From an uncultured Lutimaribacter sp. (GTDB taxonomy: Bacteria; Pseudomonadota; Alphaproteobacteria; Rhodobacterales; Rhodobacteraceae): a stretch of DNA of 41,724 nt. The notes beneath the pieces are model-generated. The model searched no databases. It was not told the DNA's origin and was given only the letters and a program-made list of their open reading frames with translations. This document shows, in pieces, positions 8,855-17,187 of this stretch (position 1 is the first letter of the stretch; every line of letters begins with the position of its first letter). The stretch is from NCBI GenBank assembly GCA_913061505.1, contig CAJXSO010000023.1, positions 1 to 41,724 of the forward strand. Reading direction: 5' to 3'. A program made the position numbers and the translations under genes.

Positions 8855-9835
8855 ATGGCTTTGCCTGCGCTCTTTGACACGCTGCGCCTGCCGGTTGTCG
8901 GCTCGCCTCTGTTTATCATCTCGAACCCTGATTTGGTGATTGCCCAGTGCAAGGCGGGCATCATCGGCTCGTTTCCGGCGCTGAACGCCCGCGAGGCCGA
9001 GGGCGACCCGATCATGCTAGAGCTGTGGCTGCAGCGCATCACCGAAGAGCTGGACCGCTACAACCAGGCCAACCCCGACACGCCCGCCGCCCCCTATGCG
9101 GTGAACCAGATTGTGCACCGCTCGAATACGCGGCTGGAACGCGATATCGAGATTTGCCACAAATGGAAGGTGCCAGTGTGGATCACCTCGCTGGGTGCGC
9201 GCGTCGAGGTGAACGAGGCCGCCCATGCCTGTGGTGGCATCACCTTGCACGATATCATCAACAACACCTTTGCCAAAAAAGCCATCGAGAAAGGCGCCGA
9301 CGGGCTGATCGCGGTGGCCGCTGGTGCGGGGGGGCATGCCGGCGCGCAATCGCCCCTGGCCTTGATCTCGGAAATTCGGGAATGGTTTGATGGGCCATTG
9401 TTGCTGTCGGGCGCTATCGCCAATGGCAGCTCTATCCTGGCGGCGCAGGCGATGGGGGCCGATTTGGCCTATATCGGTTCGCCCTTCATTGCCACAGCCG
9501 AGGCAGGGGCCGACCCCGATTACAAGCGCATGATCACCGAATGTGGCGCCGAAGATATTGTGTATTCCTCGCTCTTTACCGGGGTTTGGGGCAATTACCT
9601 GAAACCTTCGATCGCCCGCGCGGGCATGGACCCAGACAACCTGCCCGAATCCGATCCAAGCGCGATGAACTTTGGCGCCAATCGGGAAAAGCCCAAAAGC
9701 TGGAAAGAAATCTGGGGCGCAGGCCAGGGCATTGGGGCGATCAAACAGGTGCAGCCCGCAGCCGAATTGGTGGCGCGTTTGGCACAGGAATATGATGCGG
9801 CCAAGGCCCGTATGCGGGGTGTGATCGATGGCTGA
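8855..9835 (+). CDS. Nitronate monooxygenase family flavoprotein
   Basis: A TIM-barrel FMN protein of 326 residues related to nitronate monooxygenase and 2-nitropropane dioxygenase. The motif GAGGHAGAQSPLALI contains the His usually taken as the catalytic base, and GAIANGSSILAAQAMGADLAYIG forms the phosphate-binding region; the N-terminal VGSPLFIISNPDLVIAQCKAGIIG is also typical, though these are longer stretches so only key residues matter (GGHAG and MGAD). Members inside acyl-CoA clusters are common but their true substrate is mostly unknown. The ATG at 8855 follows GAAGGAAAA. Its end overlaps the start of the histidine phosphatase gene by eight bases. Confidence 0.85.
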   Translation: MALPALFDTLRLPVVGSPLFIISNPDLVIAQCKAGIIGSFPALNAREAEGDPIMLELWLQRITEELDRYNQANPDTPAAPYAVNQIVHRSNTRLERDIEICHKWKVPVWITSLGARVEVNEAAHACGGITLHDIINNTFAKKAIEKGADGLIAVAAGAGGHAGAQSPLALISEIREWFDGPLLLSGAIANGSSILAAQAMGADLAYIGSPFIATAEAGADPDYKRMITECGAEDIVYSSLFTGVWGNYLKPSIARAGMDPDNLPESDPSAMNFGANREKPKSWKEIWGAGQGIGAIKQVQPAAELVARLAQEYDAAKARMRGVIDG

Positions 9836-10493
9836 GCTATGGTTGATCCGGCACGCACAGGCCAGTTTTGGGGCCGCTGATTACGACAAGCTGTCAGATC
9901 TGGGGCATGTGCAATCGCAGGCGCTGGGTGTGGCGCTGCAGGCCCTGGGCGCGCGCCCAAGCGCGGTGTTTATCGGCGCGCAACGCCGCCATCGCGAAAC
10001 ATGGGAGGGCATCAACCTGGCCCTGGGCTATGGGGCGGTTGATGGCATTTTGCCCGGCTTTAACGAGTTTGATTTTGGCGGCCTGTTGAACGCACGCTAT
10101 CGCAATCGCCCGGCGCCCGAAAACATGCACACAGACCGGCGCAGCCATTTCAAAACCTTGCGTGAAACCGTGCTGGAATGGCAGCGGAACGAAATAGAAA
10201 ACCCACCAGAACCCTTTGCCGATTTTGCCGCCCGCGTGCGCGATGCGCGCGCCCAGGCCATGGCAGGCGGGCATGAACAGGTGATGGTAGTTACCTCGGG
10301 CGGGGCCATCGGCCAAAGCGTGGCTGAAATTATGGGCGCGCCGGCCGATGCCATGATCCGCTTGCAGTTGCAGATCAAAAACTGCTCGGTCACGCGTATC
10401 GTGGTCACGCCAAAAGCCGAACACTTGGGCAGTTTCAATGAAACCCCCCATATCGACGGTGACAATCAAGATACGCTTTTGACCTATAGTTAA
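9828..10493 (+). CDS. Histidine phosphatase family protein
   Basis: A 221-residue protein of the phosphoglycerate mutase-like superfamily. The phosphate-accepting His9 is in LIRHAQAS. The second conserved histidine, normally in an S-H-G-G context near the C-terminal half, is replaced: the region reads VVTSGGAIGQ (154-163) with Ser157 at the expected place. Related TSGG variants exist, so it may still be active, but the change is worth noting. It overlaps the upstream flavoprotein gene by eight bases and sits ten bases before an ACAD11-type kinase. That makes a kinase/phosphatase couple acting on the same metabolite possible; this is inference. Confidence 0.85.
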   Translation: MAELWLIRHAQASFGAADYDKLSDLGHVQSQALGVALQALGARPSAVFIGAQRRHRETWEGINLALGYGAVDGILPGFNEFDFGGLLNARYRNRPAPENMHTDRRSHFKTLRETVLEWQRNEIENPPEPFADFAARVRDARAQAMAGGHEQVMVVTSGGAIGQSVAEIMGAPADAMIRLQLQIKNCSVTRIVVTPKAEHLGSFNETPHIDGDNQDTLLTYS

Positions 10494-10503
10494 GGAGGCC
10501 GGT

Positions 10504-11538
10504 ATGAGCGCGCATGCCGCAGCACAGATTGATGTAAACGCCGTAGGTGCATGGCTGGAACAGACGATGCCGGGGTTTTCCGGCCCGCTGACGGCCGAGA
10601 AATTTGCCGGTGGCCAGTCGAACCCGACGTTTTTGCTGAAAACCCCCACTGCCAGCTATGTGCTGCGCCGCAAACCGCCGGGGCAATTGCTGAAATCGGC
10701 CCATGCGGTAGACCGCGAGTTTCGCGTGCAGCGCGCGCTTTGGGGCAGCGATGTGCCCGTGGCGAAAATGCATGTGCTGTGCGAAGACGATGCCGTGATC
10801 GGATCGATGTTCTATGTCATGCAGCATGTCGAGGGGCGCCATTTCAACGACCCGCGCCTGCCCGAATTGGAACAGGGCCAGCGCCGCGCCATCATCGACG
10901 AGATGAACCGCGTTTTGGCGGCCATTCACAGCGTAGATCTGGGCGCCGTAGGCCTGGCCGATTACGGCCCCGTGGGCAATTATTACGAGCGCCAAGTGGG
11001 GCGCTGGACCAAGCAGTATCGCGCCAGCGAAACCCAAAATATCCCCGCCATGGAAGAGCTGATTGTCTGGCTGCAGGCCAATCTGCCCGCTGATGATGGG
11101 CAGCGCACCTTGGTGCATGGCGATTACCGCATCGACAATATGCTCTTTGCTGCAGACGCCCCGCGCTGTGCCGCAGTGCTGGATTGGGAGCTGTCTACAA
11201 CCGGCCATCCCTATGCTGATCTGGGCGCTGTTTTGATGCAATGGTCTATGCCCCCCGGCACCGAGGGGCGTGGCCTGGCGGGGGTAGATCGCCACGCGCA
11301 GGGGCTGATGAGCGATGATGAATTCGTCGATGCCTATTGCCAGCGCCGGGGCTTGGCCGGGATCGACCGGCTGGGCTTTTATCTGGCGTTCAATTTCTTT
11401 CGTATGGGGGCAATCATTCAAGGGGTGTTGAAACGCGCGCTGGATGGCAATGCCTCGAACCCAGAACGCGCGATGATGCTGGGTGAATTCGTGCCGCGCT
11501 TTGCCCAAGCGGGGCTTGACGCTGCCAAAACCGTTTGA
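10504..11538 (+). CDS. ACAD10/11-type phosphotransferase (acyl-CoA kinase candidate)
   Basis: A 344-residue aminoglycoside phosphotransferase-fold kinase. It resembles the N-terminal kinase domain of animal ACAD11 in FAGGQSNPTF (34-43), YVLRRKPPG (52-60), DREFRVQ (70-76), HGDYRIDN (205-212, catalytic Asp207) and DWELSTTGHP (227-236, metal-binding Asp227). In animals ACAD10/11, and in Pseudomonas LvaA, such kinases phosphorylate the 4-hydroxyl of 4-hydroxyacyl-CoA so that it can be eliminated and the chain enter beta-oxidation. The presence of free-standing acyl-CoA dehydrogenases in the same operon supports a similar role here. AAGGAGG precedes the ATG at 10504. Confidence 0.88.
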   Translation: MSAHAAAQIDVNAVGAWLEQTMPGFSGPLTAEKFAGGQSNPTFLLKTPTASYVLRRKPPGQLLKSAHAVDREFRVQRALWGSDVPVAKMHVLCEDDAVIGSMFYVMQHVEGRHFNDPRLPELEQGQRRAIIDEMNRVLAAIHSVDLGAVGLADYGPVGNYYERQVGRWTKQYRASETQNIPAMEELIVWLQANLPADDGQRTLVHGDYRIDNMLFAADAPRCAAVLDWELSTTGHPYADLGAVLMQWSMPPGTEGRGLAGVDRHAQGLMSDDEFVDAYCQRRGLAGIDRLGFYLAFNFFRMGAIIQGVLKRALDGNASNPERAMMLGEFVPRFAQAGLDAAKTV

Positions 11539-11545
11539 GGCAAAG

Positions 11546-11944
11546 ATGGATCCAAAACTGATAGAGGCACCCTATCCGCTGCAAGCGCATCTGGGGTTTT
11601 ACATCACCGACTGGTCCGAGGGCTACGCGCGCTTTGAGCTGCCCATCGTGGAATTTCTGGGCAACCGTTTTGGCATTGTGCATGGCGGTGTGCATGCGGT
11701 GATGCTGGATACGGTCATGGGGTTTGCGGGCAGCTATACCGGCACGCCAGATGCGCCGCAGCAATGCATGACGCTGTCCCTGACCACGCAGTTTTTATCG
11801 CAGGCCAAGGGCCAGCTGCTGATCGGCGAGGGGCGGCGCACAGGCGGTGGGCGCAAAACCTATTTTGCCGAAGGCAAGATCACCGACGAGACCGGCGAAT
11901 TGATCGCCACCGGCACCGGCGTGTTCCGCTACCGCGGCCGCTAA
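11546..11944 (+). CDS. PaaI family hot-dog thioesterase
   Basis: A 132-residue hot-dog thioesterase. The signature HGGVHAVMLDTVMG begins at His46 and includes Asp55, the residues normally used for thioester hydrolysis in the PaaI group. It probably releases CoA from stalled or toxic acyl-CoA intermediates of this pathway. The ATG at 11546 starts seven bases after the kinase stop with GAGGCAAAG upstream, so the gene belongs to the same operon. The exact thioester cannot be named. Confidence 0.85.
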   Translation: MDPKLIEAPYPLQAHLGFYITDWSEGYARFELPIVEFLGNRFGIVHGGVHAVMLDTVMGFAGSYTGTPDAPQQCMTLSLTTQFLSQAKGQLLIGEGRRTGGGRKTYFAEGKITDETGELIATGTGVFRYRGR

Positions 11945-11969
11945 ACGATCACCAAAAGGGAAACGCGAA

Positions 11970-13010
11970 ATGACCGAGACAATGAAGCGCATCGCATTGG
12001 CGCGCCGCCCCGTGGGCGCCCCGACCGACGAAGATTTCCGCCTGGAAGAGGCGCCCATCCCCACCCCCGGCCCGGGCGAGGTGCTGGTGCGCGTGCATTA
12101 CATGTCGCTTGATCCGTATATGCGTGGGCGTATGGATGATGCGAAATCTTATGCCACCCCTGTGCCCCTTGGCGGCACAATGGAGGGGGGCGCTGTGGGC
12201 GAGGTGATCGCCTCGAACGACCCGGGCTTTCAGCCCGGCGATTTTGCCTTTGGCATGTTTGGCTGGGCCACCCATGGGGTGCAGCCTGCCAAGATGATCC
12301 GTAAACTTGACCCGGCCCATGGCCCGATCACCGCGGCGCTGGGTGTGCTGGGCATGCCGGGCTTTACCGGCTGGTATGGGCTGACCCAATATGGCCAGCC
12401 AAAAGCGGGTGAAACCGTGGTTGTGGCGGCCGCCACCGGGCCTGTGGGCTCGATGGTGGGGCAAATCGCCAAGGCCCGTGGGTGCCATGTGGTGGGCGTG
12501 GCTGGGGGGGCTGAAAAATGCGCCATGGCGCGCGAAACCTTTGGGTTTGATATCTGCCTGAACCACCATGATTACGCCGATGCCGCCGCCATGCGCGCCG
12601 CCCTGGCCGAGGCCTGCCCAAAGGGCGTTGATATCTATTTTGAAAACGTCGCTGGCAAGGTTCTAGAAGGCGTGATGCCGCTGATGAACGTGGGCGGGCG
12701 CATTCCTGTGTGCGGCATGATCAGCTGGTATAATGCCGGTGCCCTGGGGGCCAATGCGGGGGGCGAGAAAGACAACCTGCCCAAGTTGTGGCGCACGATC
12801 TTGGTGAACCGCCTGCATGTGCATGGCTTTATCATTTCTGATCACTGGGCCGATTACCCGGGCTTTTTGGCCGAGGTGGGGCCGATGGTGGCCGCAGGCC
12901 AGGTGAAATTTGTCGAAGACATCGCCGAAGGGCTGGAAAACGCGCCGCAGGCCTTTATGGGCATGCTGGTGGGGCGCAATAAGGGCAAGCAGATCGTCAA
13001 GGTGATCTGA
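11970..13010 (+). CDS. NADP-dependent MDR oxidoreductase, CurA type
   Basis: A 346-residue zinc-independent reductase of the leukotriene B4 dehydrogenase/2-alkenal reductase/CurA group. YMSLDPYMRGRM (44-55), GMPGFTGWYGL (128-138) and AATGPVGSMVG (154-164) are hallmark segments for this family. These enzymes use NADPH to reduce the double bond of enones or enals. In the cluster it could clear reactive unsaturated carbonyls or act on a ring-derived enone. It is the last plus-strand gene of the cluster, 25 bases after the thioesterase, and a hairpin with a T tract follows. AAAGGGAAA lies upstream of the ATG at 11970. Confidence 0.88.
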   Translation: MTETMKRIALARRPVGAPTDEDFRLEEAPIPTPGPGEVLVRVHYMSLDPYMRGRMDDAKSYATPVPLGGTMEGGAVGEVIASNDPGFQPGDFAFGMFGWATHGVQPAKMIRKLDPAHGPITAALGVLGMPGFTGWYGLTQYGQPKAGETVVVAAATGPVGSMVGQIAKARGCHVVGVAGGAEKCAMARETFGFDICLNHHDYADAAAMRAALAEACPKGVDIYFENVAGKVLEGVMPLMNVGGRIPVCGMISWYNAGALGANAGGEKDNLPKLWRTILVNRLHVHGFIISDHWADYPGFLAEVGPMVAAGQVKFVEDIAEGLENAPQAFMGMLVGRNKGKQIVKVI

Positions 13011-13032
13011 CAGCCATTTTCACAGCTTGAAT

Positions 13033-13061
13033 ACAGGCAGGCCCCGGCCTGCCTGTTTTTT
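13033..13061 (+). terminator. Intrinsic terminator of the acyl-CoA cluster
   Basis: ACAGGCAGGC (13033-13042) pairs with GCCTGCCTGT (13047-13056), and a run of six T ends at 13061. It lies 22 bases past the last gene. The minus-strand gene that converges here ends at 13060; its side of the hairpin lacks a U tract, so the signal mainly serves the plus strand. Confidence 0.85.
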
Positions 13062-13632
13062 ATTGCCGCATGCGCCGCGCCATCGCCTCGTGCACGGCAT
13101 GCATGCCGCGCGCGGCCATATCGCTGACCTCGGCTGCATGGGTTTGCAGCGCGGCCACCAATTCGGGGTCATCAGATGTTTGCACCACCACCACCCCGGT
13201 GTCGGTCAGGTCGATCTGGGTTTGCAGCCGATCGCGCCGGGCAAAGATAATATCCAATGTCGGGCTTTGAATGCGCACCTTTGGGTCGCGCCCGGTTTCG
13301 ACCCGGTCGATCATGCCGATGACATGGCGCAGCAGCGCGTCGCGCAGGGCGGGATCGGCAGTGCTGGTTTCGGTGCGAATGCCATTCGGCAGCAGCGTCA
13401 CCTGCCGTGACAGGCTGGGGAACTGGCGAAACATCGCCGCCATATCGCCCACTTCGTCAGTGGTTGTATCGCGCCCCTGCAGGCCGGGCATACGTGCCAT
13501 ATCGTGCTGGTGGGTTTGATGCATCTGGGTATGGCTGTGCTGGCTGGCCATTTGCGCCACAGCCGGCACAGCAAGCAAAACAGCTAGGCACAGCCCCAGC
13601 CCTGTGAGTGCTATCATGCCTGCGTTTTTCAT
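13060..13632 (-). CDS. Exported His/Met-rich protein with internal duplication
   Basis: A 190-residue protein with no function I can name. Residues 1-27 form a signal peptide ending in VPAVAQ, so it is probably periplasmic. Residues 32-45 are rich in His and Met (HSHTQMHQTHQHDM), a composition seen in copper- or metal-handling proteins. The remainder contains two similar units, about 80-115 and 142-177. Each has a glycine-turn strand, then TS or DP, then a helix with LRH or LQTHA and a further Val- or Met-rich helix ending in Arg-Gly. I recall similar two-unit exported proteins of unknown role. The start at 13632 gives a proper signal peptide; an upstream in-frame ATG at 13668 would bury it. 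Confidence 0.7.
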   Translation of the reverse strand: MKNAGMIALTGLGLCLAVLLAVPAVAQMASQHSHTQMHQTHQHDMARMPGLQGRDTTTDEVGDMAAMFRQFPSLSRQVTLLPNGIRTETSTADPALRDALLRHVIGMIDRVETGRDPKVRIQSPTLDIIFARRDRLQTQIDLTDTGVVVVQTSDDPELVAALQTHAAEVSDMAARGMHAVHEAMARRMRQ

Positions 13633-13647
13633 ATCATCTGGTCCTAA

Positions 13648-13687
13648 TGCCCCGCCCGGGGCCAGCATAGGGCCGCTGGGCGGGGCA
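13648..13687 (-). terminator. Long GC-rich hairpin after SDH-like gene
   Basis: TGCCCCGCCC (13648-13657) and GGGCGGGGCA (13678-13687) are perfect complements around a loop that can itself pair GGCC with GGCC. It lies just after the stop of the sarcosine dehydrogenase-like gene on the minus strand. No U tract follows, so termination is plausible but not certain. Confidence 0.45.
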
Positions 13688-13695
13688 GTAAAGAT

Positions 13696-16143
13696 TTAGG
13701 CTTTGGCGCGGGCGCCGCTGGGGTCATACATGGGTTTCAGCGAGGCCTCGGCCAGCACGCGGGTGCCTGCCACATCGATTTCATAGCGCGAGGCCAGCAG
13801 CTGCGCCGCTGTCTCGCCCGCGCAGGGCACATAGCCCATGCCGATGGCCCCGCCCAAATGATGCCCATAGGCGCCCGAGCTGAGATACCCCACAATCTGC
13901 CCGTCGCGCAAAACCGGCTCGTTATGATAAAGCAGCGGCTCTGGGTCGGTCAGGCGGAATTGCACCAAGCGCCGCGCAAGCCCGGCCTCTTTCTTGGCCA
14001 GCACAGCCTCGCGCCCGATAAAGGCGGGTTTGTCGGTTTTCACGGCAAAGCCAAGCCCGGCCTCAAGCACGTGATCCTCGCAGGTGATATCATGGCCGAA
14101 ATGGCGAAATGCCTTTTCGATGCGCGCGCAATCCATCATATGCATGCCGCATAGTTTCAGCCCCAGATCCTGGCCCGCCTCAAACAGCGTTTCAAACACA
14201 TGCCCGGCCATATCGGCGCTGACATAGATCTCCCAGCCCAGCTCGCCCACGTAAGAGACACGATGCGCCCGCGCCAGCCCCATGCCGATCTCGATCTCTT
14301 GCATGGTGCCAAACGGGTTGGTGGCATTTGAAAAATCGTTCGGGCTGACCTTTTGCATCAAGTGGCGCGCCTGTGGGCCCATCACCGCCAGCACGCCCTC
14401 GGCCGCGGTGACATCGGTGATCACCACCGAAAAATCACCCATGTGGCGGCGCATCCAGGTTTCATCGGCCAGCCGAGTTGCGGCAGGCGTGACCACCAGA
14501 TAGGCGGTTTCCGACAAGCGGGTTACGGTGACATCAGCCTCGATACCGCCGGTTTTGTTGAGAAACTGGGTGTAAACAATGCGCCCGACCGGCACTGACA
14601 TATCATTGCCGCACACATGGTTCAAAAACGCCTCGGCCTGCGGCCCCTCGACCCGCAATTTGCCAAAAGACGACATGTCATACATGCCCAGGTTGCTGCG
14701 CACCGCGGCCAGTTCGGCACCAACATTGGCAAAGAAATTCTGCCGTTTCCACGAATAGCTATAGCTGGGGTCTTGGCCCGGGTTGGCATACCAATTGGCC
14801 CGCTCCCACCCGGCCAATTCGCCAAAAACCGCCCCCTGTTGGGCCAGTTGCGCATGAAACGGCGTGCGCCGCACACCGCGCGCCGTGGCTTTTTGGCGAT
14901 AGGGGTAGTGATCGGCATAAAGCAGGCCCAGTGTTTCTGTGGACCGCTGGTAGAGATAGGTTTTATTGCCCTGAAAGGGCTGCATGCGCGCGATATCAAC
15001 ATCGCCCAGATCAAACGGTTTCTCGCCGCTCTCCATCCAATACGACAGGGCATGGCCCGCCCCGCCCGCCGATTGAATACCGATCGAGTTGAACCCGGCC
15101 GCCACCCAGACGTTATCCATCTCGGGGGCGAGGCCCAGATGGTAGGCATCATCTGGGGTAAAGCTTTCTGGCCCGTTAAAGAAGGTGTGGATACCCGCCT
15201 CGCCCAGCATCGGCATGCGGTTCACTGCCGCCTCGAGAATGGGTTCGAAATGGTCGAAATCCTCGGGCAGCTGGTCAAATTCGAAACTATCGGGAATGCC
15301 TGCCATTCCCCATGGCTTGGCCACAGGTTCAAACGCGCCCAGCATCATTTTGCCGGCATCTTCCTTGTAATAGGCGCATTCATCGGGCACCCGCAGCACC
15401 GGCAACGCGCCCAGGCCCTGGATGGGTTCGGAGACGATATAGAAATGCTCGCACGCATGCAGCGGCACGTTTACGCCCGCCATGCGCCCCACCTGATGGC
15501 CCCACATGCCGGCGCAATTGACGATCATATCGCAGGCAATATGGCCCGTATCGGCGCCATCATCGCTGACCCACTCAACCCCGGTGACCCGCCGCCCCTG
15601 CCGGTGAATGGCGCGCACGCCTGTGCGCTCGGCGATCACCGCGCCGCGCATGCGTGCGCCTTTGGCCAGGGCCAGGGCAATATTGGCCGGGTCGGCCTGG
15701 CCATCGGTGGGCAGCCACACCCCGCCGGTGACATCGGCGATGTTCAGATGCGGGTAGCGCGCCTTGATTTCGCTTGGCGACAGCTCTTCCACGGGCACGC
15801 CAAAGGCGCGCGCCATGGCGGCGTTGCGGTGCAGCTCTTCCAGCCGCTCGGCGGTGAGCGCGGCCGAAATCGAGCCGACCTGACGAAACCCAGTGGCCAC
15901 CCCTGTTTCGGCCTCGAGCCCGGTGTAAAGCTCGGCCGAGTAGCGGGCCAGTTTTGTCATATTCGATGAGGCGCGCAGCTGCCCGATCAGCCCCGCGGCG
16001 TGCCAAGTTGTGCCCGAAGTCAGCTGTTTGCGTTCCAAGAGCACCACATCCTGCCAGCCGAGCTTGGTCAGGTGATAGGCAACCGAACAGCCAACAACGC
16101 CGCCGCCAATGATGACCACACGGGCATGGGTGGGAAGGGTCAT
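13696..16143 (-). CDS. Sarcosine/dimethylglycine dehydrogenase-type flavoprotein (SDH-like)
   Basis: An 815-residue flavoprotein with an N-terminal DAO FAD domain (IIGGGVVGCS at 11-20), a middle FAO_M region and a C-terminal GcvT-like folate domain. His48 in GTTWHAAG matches the histidine that covalently holds FAD in mammalian dimethylglycine dehydrogenase. The stretches GFRQVGS, LSPSEIKARYP and PTDGQADP are closer to sarcosine dehydrogenase than to dimethylglycine dehydrogenase. The expected reaction is oxidative N-demethylation, passing the one-carbon unit to tetrahydrofolate and electrons to ETF. It is the distal gene of a minus-strand operon; AAGGATAA lies upstream of the ATG at 16143. 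Exact substrate is an inference. Confidence 0.88.
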   Translation of the reverse strand: MTLPTHARVVIIGGGVVGCSVAYHLTKLGWQDVVLLERKQLTSGTTWHAAGLIGQLRASSNMTKLARYSAELYTGLEAETGVATGFRQVGSISAALTAERLEELHRNAAMARAFGVPVEELSPSEIKARYPHLNIADVTGGVWLPTDGQADPANIALALAKGARMRGAVIAERTGVRAIHRQGRRVTGVEWVSDDGADTGHIACDMIVNCAGMWGHQVGRMAGVNVPLHACEHFYIVSEPIQGLGALPVLRVPDECAYYKEDAGKMMLGAFEPVAKPWGMAGIPDSFEFDQLPEDFDHFEPILEAAVNRMPMLGEAGIHTFFNGPESFTPDDAYHLGLAPEMDNVWVAAGFNSIGIQSAGGAGHALSYWMESGEKPFDLGDVDIARMQPFQGNKTYLYQRSTETLGLLYADHYPYRQKATARGVRRTPFHAQLAQQGAVFGELAGWERANWYANPGQDPSYSYSWKRQNFFANVGAELAAVRSNLGMYDMSSFGKLRVEGPQAEAFLNHVCGNDMSVPVGRIVYTQFLNKTGGIEADVTVTRLSETAYLVVTPAATRLADETWMRRHMGDFSVVITDVTAAEGVLAVMGPQARHLMQKVSPNDFSNATNPFGTMQEIEIGMGLARAHRVSYVGELGWEIYVSADMAGHVFETLFEAGQDLGLKLCGMHMMDCARIEKAFRHFGHDITCEDHVLEAGLGFAVKTDKPAFIGREAVLAKKEAGLARRLVQFRLTDPEPLLYHNEPVLRDGQIVGYLSSGAYGHHLGGAIGMGYVPCAGETAAQLLASRYEIDVAGTRVLAEASLKPMYDPSGARAKA

Positions 16144-16179
16144 GATGTGTTATCCTTTGTCAAAGGGCCGGGGGAAGGG

Positions 16180-16230
16180 GCGAGGGGCGCTGCCCCTCGC
16201 GCACCCCGGAGTATTTGGGCAAGATGAAGA
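16180..16230. repeat. Rhodobacterales-type intergenic hairpin repeat
   Basis: GCGAGGGGC (16180-16188) and GCCCCTCGC (16192-16200) form a nine-pair stem with a three-base loop. It is followed by GCACCCCGGAGTATTTGGGC and then AAGATGAAG. From memory, a GC-rich hairpin followed by a CGGAGTATTTGG-AAGATGAAG tail recurs between genes in many Rhodobacterales genomes, which suggests a dispersed extragenic element. It lies between two genes of one operon, so it may also stabilise or split the mRNA. Only one copy is in this window. Confidence 0.55.
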
Positions 16231-17127
16231 TCAAACGATGACGTGGCCTGCCGCGCGCAATTGCGTGGCAAGTTCGGCGATGTGAGCGGGGCCAACCTCG
16301 CAGCAGCCACCCACGATTGTGGCCCCTTGCGACACCCAAGCCATGGCAAATTTGGCATAGTCTTTTGGGCCCAGATCCTGGCGCTGTTCCAACGCATCGA
16401 CCGTGGGCGCATCGGCCAGAAACTCCTGCGAGATCTTGGTGAAACCATTGGCATAGGCGCCGAAGGGCAGGCCAAAATTTTTCAAGATTTCCAGGCCATC
16501 GGCCACGGCTTCGGGGCGCGAACAGTTGATCAAAACAGCCGCCGGTGCGTAGGTTTCGATCAGCGGGGCCAGATCTGCCAGCGGCTCGCCCGAGCGCAGG
16601 CGGGTGCCATCGGTGTCGTCAACCGTGACGGCAAGCCACACCGGCACGCCGCCATGTGCTGCGCCGCGCAGGGCGCCTTCGGCCTGGTGCAGGGCGCTGG
16701 CGGTTTCGATCAGCATCAGATCGGCCTTTGGCCCTAAATGGCGGGCAATTTTGGCATAGGCTGCTTCGGCCTGATCAAGGGGCACTTTGATATCGGGGCG
16801 GTAAGAGGCGCCAAGCGGGCCCAGCGATACCGCGATGCGCCCTGTGCCATGGGCTGCGCGGGCGGCAAGCGCTGCCTCCATCGCCCGGTCGAGCAAGGTG
16901 AGGTGCTGATCTTCGAGGCCCACGCGTTGCAGGCGATCGACATGCACGGCATAGGTGTTGGTGGTGGCAATGGTGCTGCCCACGTTGAAATAGGCGCTGT
17001 GCACATCGCCCACGATGCCGGGTTTTTCCATCATCACAGAGGTCGACCAAAGCGGGGTGGCACGATCGCCCGAGCGTTTGACGATTTCTTGGCCGATGGA
17101 GCCATCGAGAAGGGTGATTTCTGTCAT
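16231..17127 (-). CDS. Homocysteine S-methyltransferase family protein
   Basis: A 298-residue zinc-dependent methyltransferase barrel. Cys202 (LINCSRPE) and the pair Cys275-Cys276 (GGCCEVGP) are the three zinc ligands of the homocysteine/betaine methyltransferase family. The N-terminal LLDGSIGQEI and TNTYAV segments are also typical. The methyl donor is not fixed by sequence, but the flanking dimethylglycine- and sarcosine dehydrogenase-type genes make glycine betaine a strong candidate, giving dimethylglycine and methionine. S-methylmethionine is another possibility. I chose the ATG at 17127, with a weak GGA upstream; the frame can be extended to a TTG at 17139 that has no ribosome site. Confidence 0.85.
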   Translation of the reverse strand: MTEITLLDGSIGQEIVKRSGDRATPLWSTSVMMEKPGIVGDVHSAYFNVGSTIATTNTYAVHVDRLQRVGLEDQHLTLLDRAMEAALAARAAHGTGRIAVSLGPLGASYRPDIKVPLDQAEAAYAKIARHLGPKADLMLIETASALHQAEGALRGAAHGGVPVWLAVTVDDTDGTRLRSGEPLADLAPLIETYAPAAVLINCSRPEAVADGLEILKNFGLPFGAYANGFTKISQEFLADAPTVDALEQRQDLGPKDYAKFAMAWVSQGATIVGGCCEVGPAHIAELATQLRAAGHVIV

Positions 17128-17145
17128 TTTACTATCCAATGAAAG

Positions 17146-17172
17146 GGCCGGGCATGGGCGCGGTGCCCGGCC
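17146..17172. other. Intra-operon hairpin
   Basis: GGCCGGGCA (17146-17154) pairs with TGCCCGGCC (17164-17172) in the short gap between the methyltransferase and the DMGDH-like gene. It has no U tract on the minus strand. It may set the relative mRNA levels of the two genes; this is inference. Confidence 0.4.
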
Positions 17173-17187
17173 AGCGACGCTACAAGA

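Noticed and set aside
14617-15969. Plus-strand open frame of 450 codons opposite the SDH-like gene
   Set aside because: It is fully antisense to a well-supported flavoprotein gene. The peptide has a His/Gly/Gln-rich shadow composition, no recognised motif and no ribosome site.
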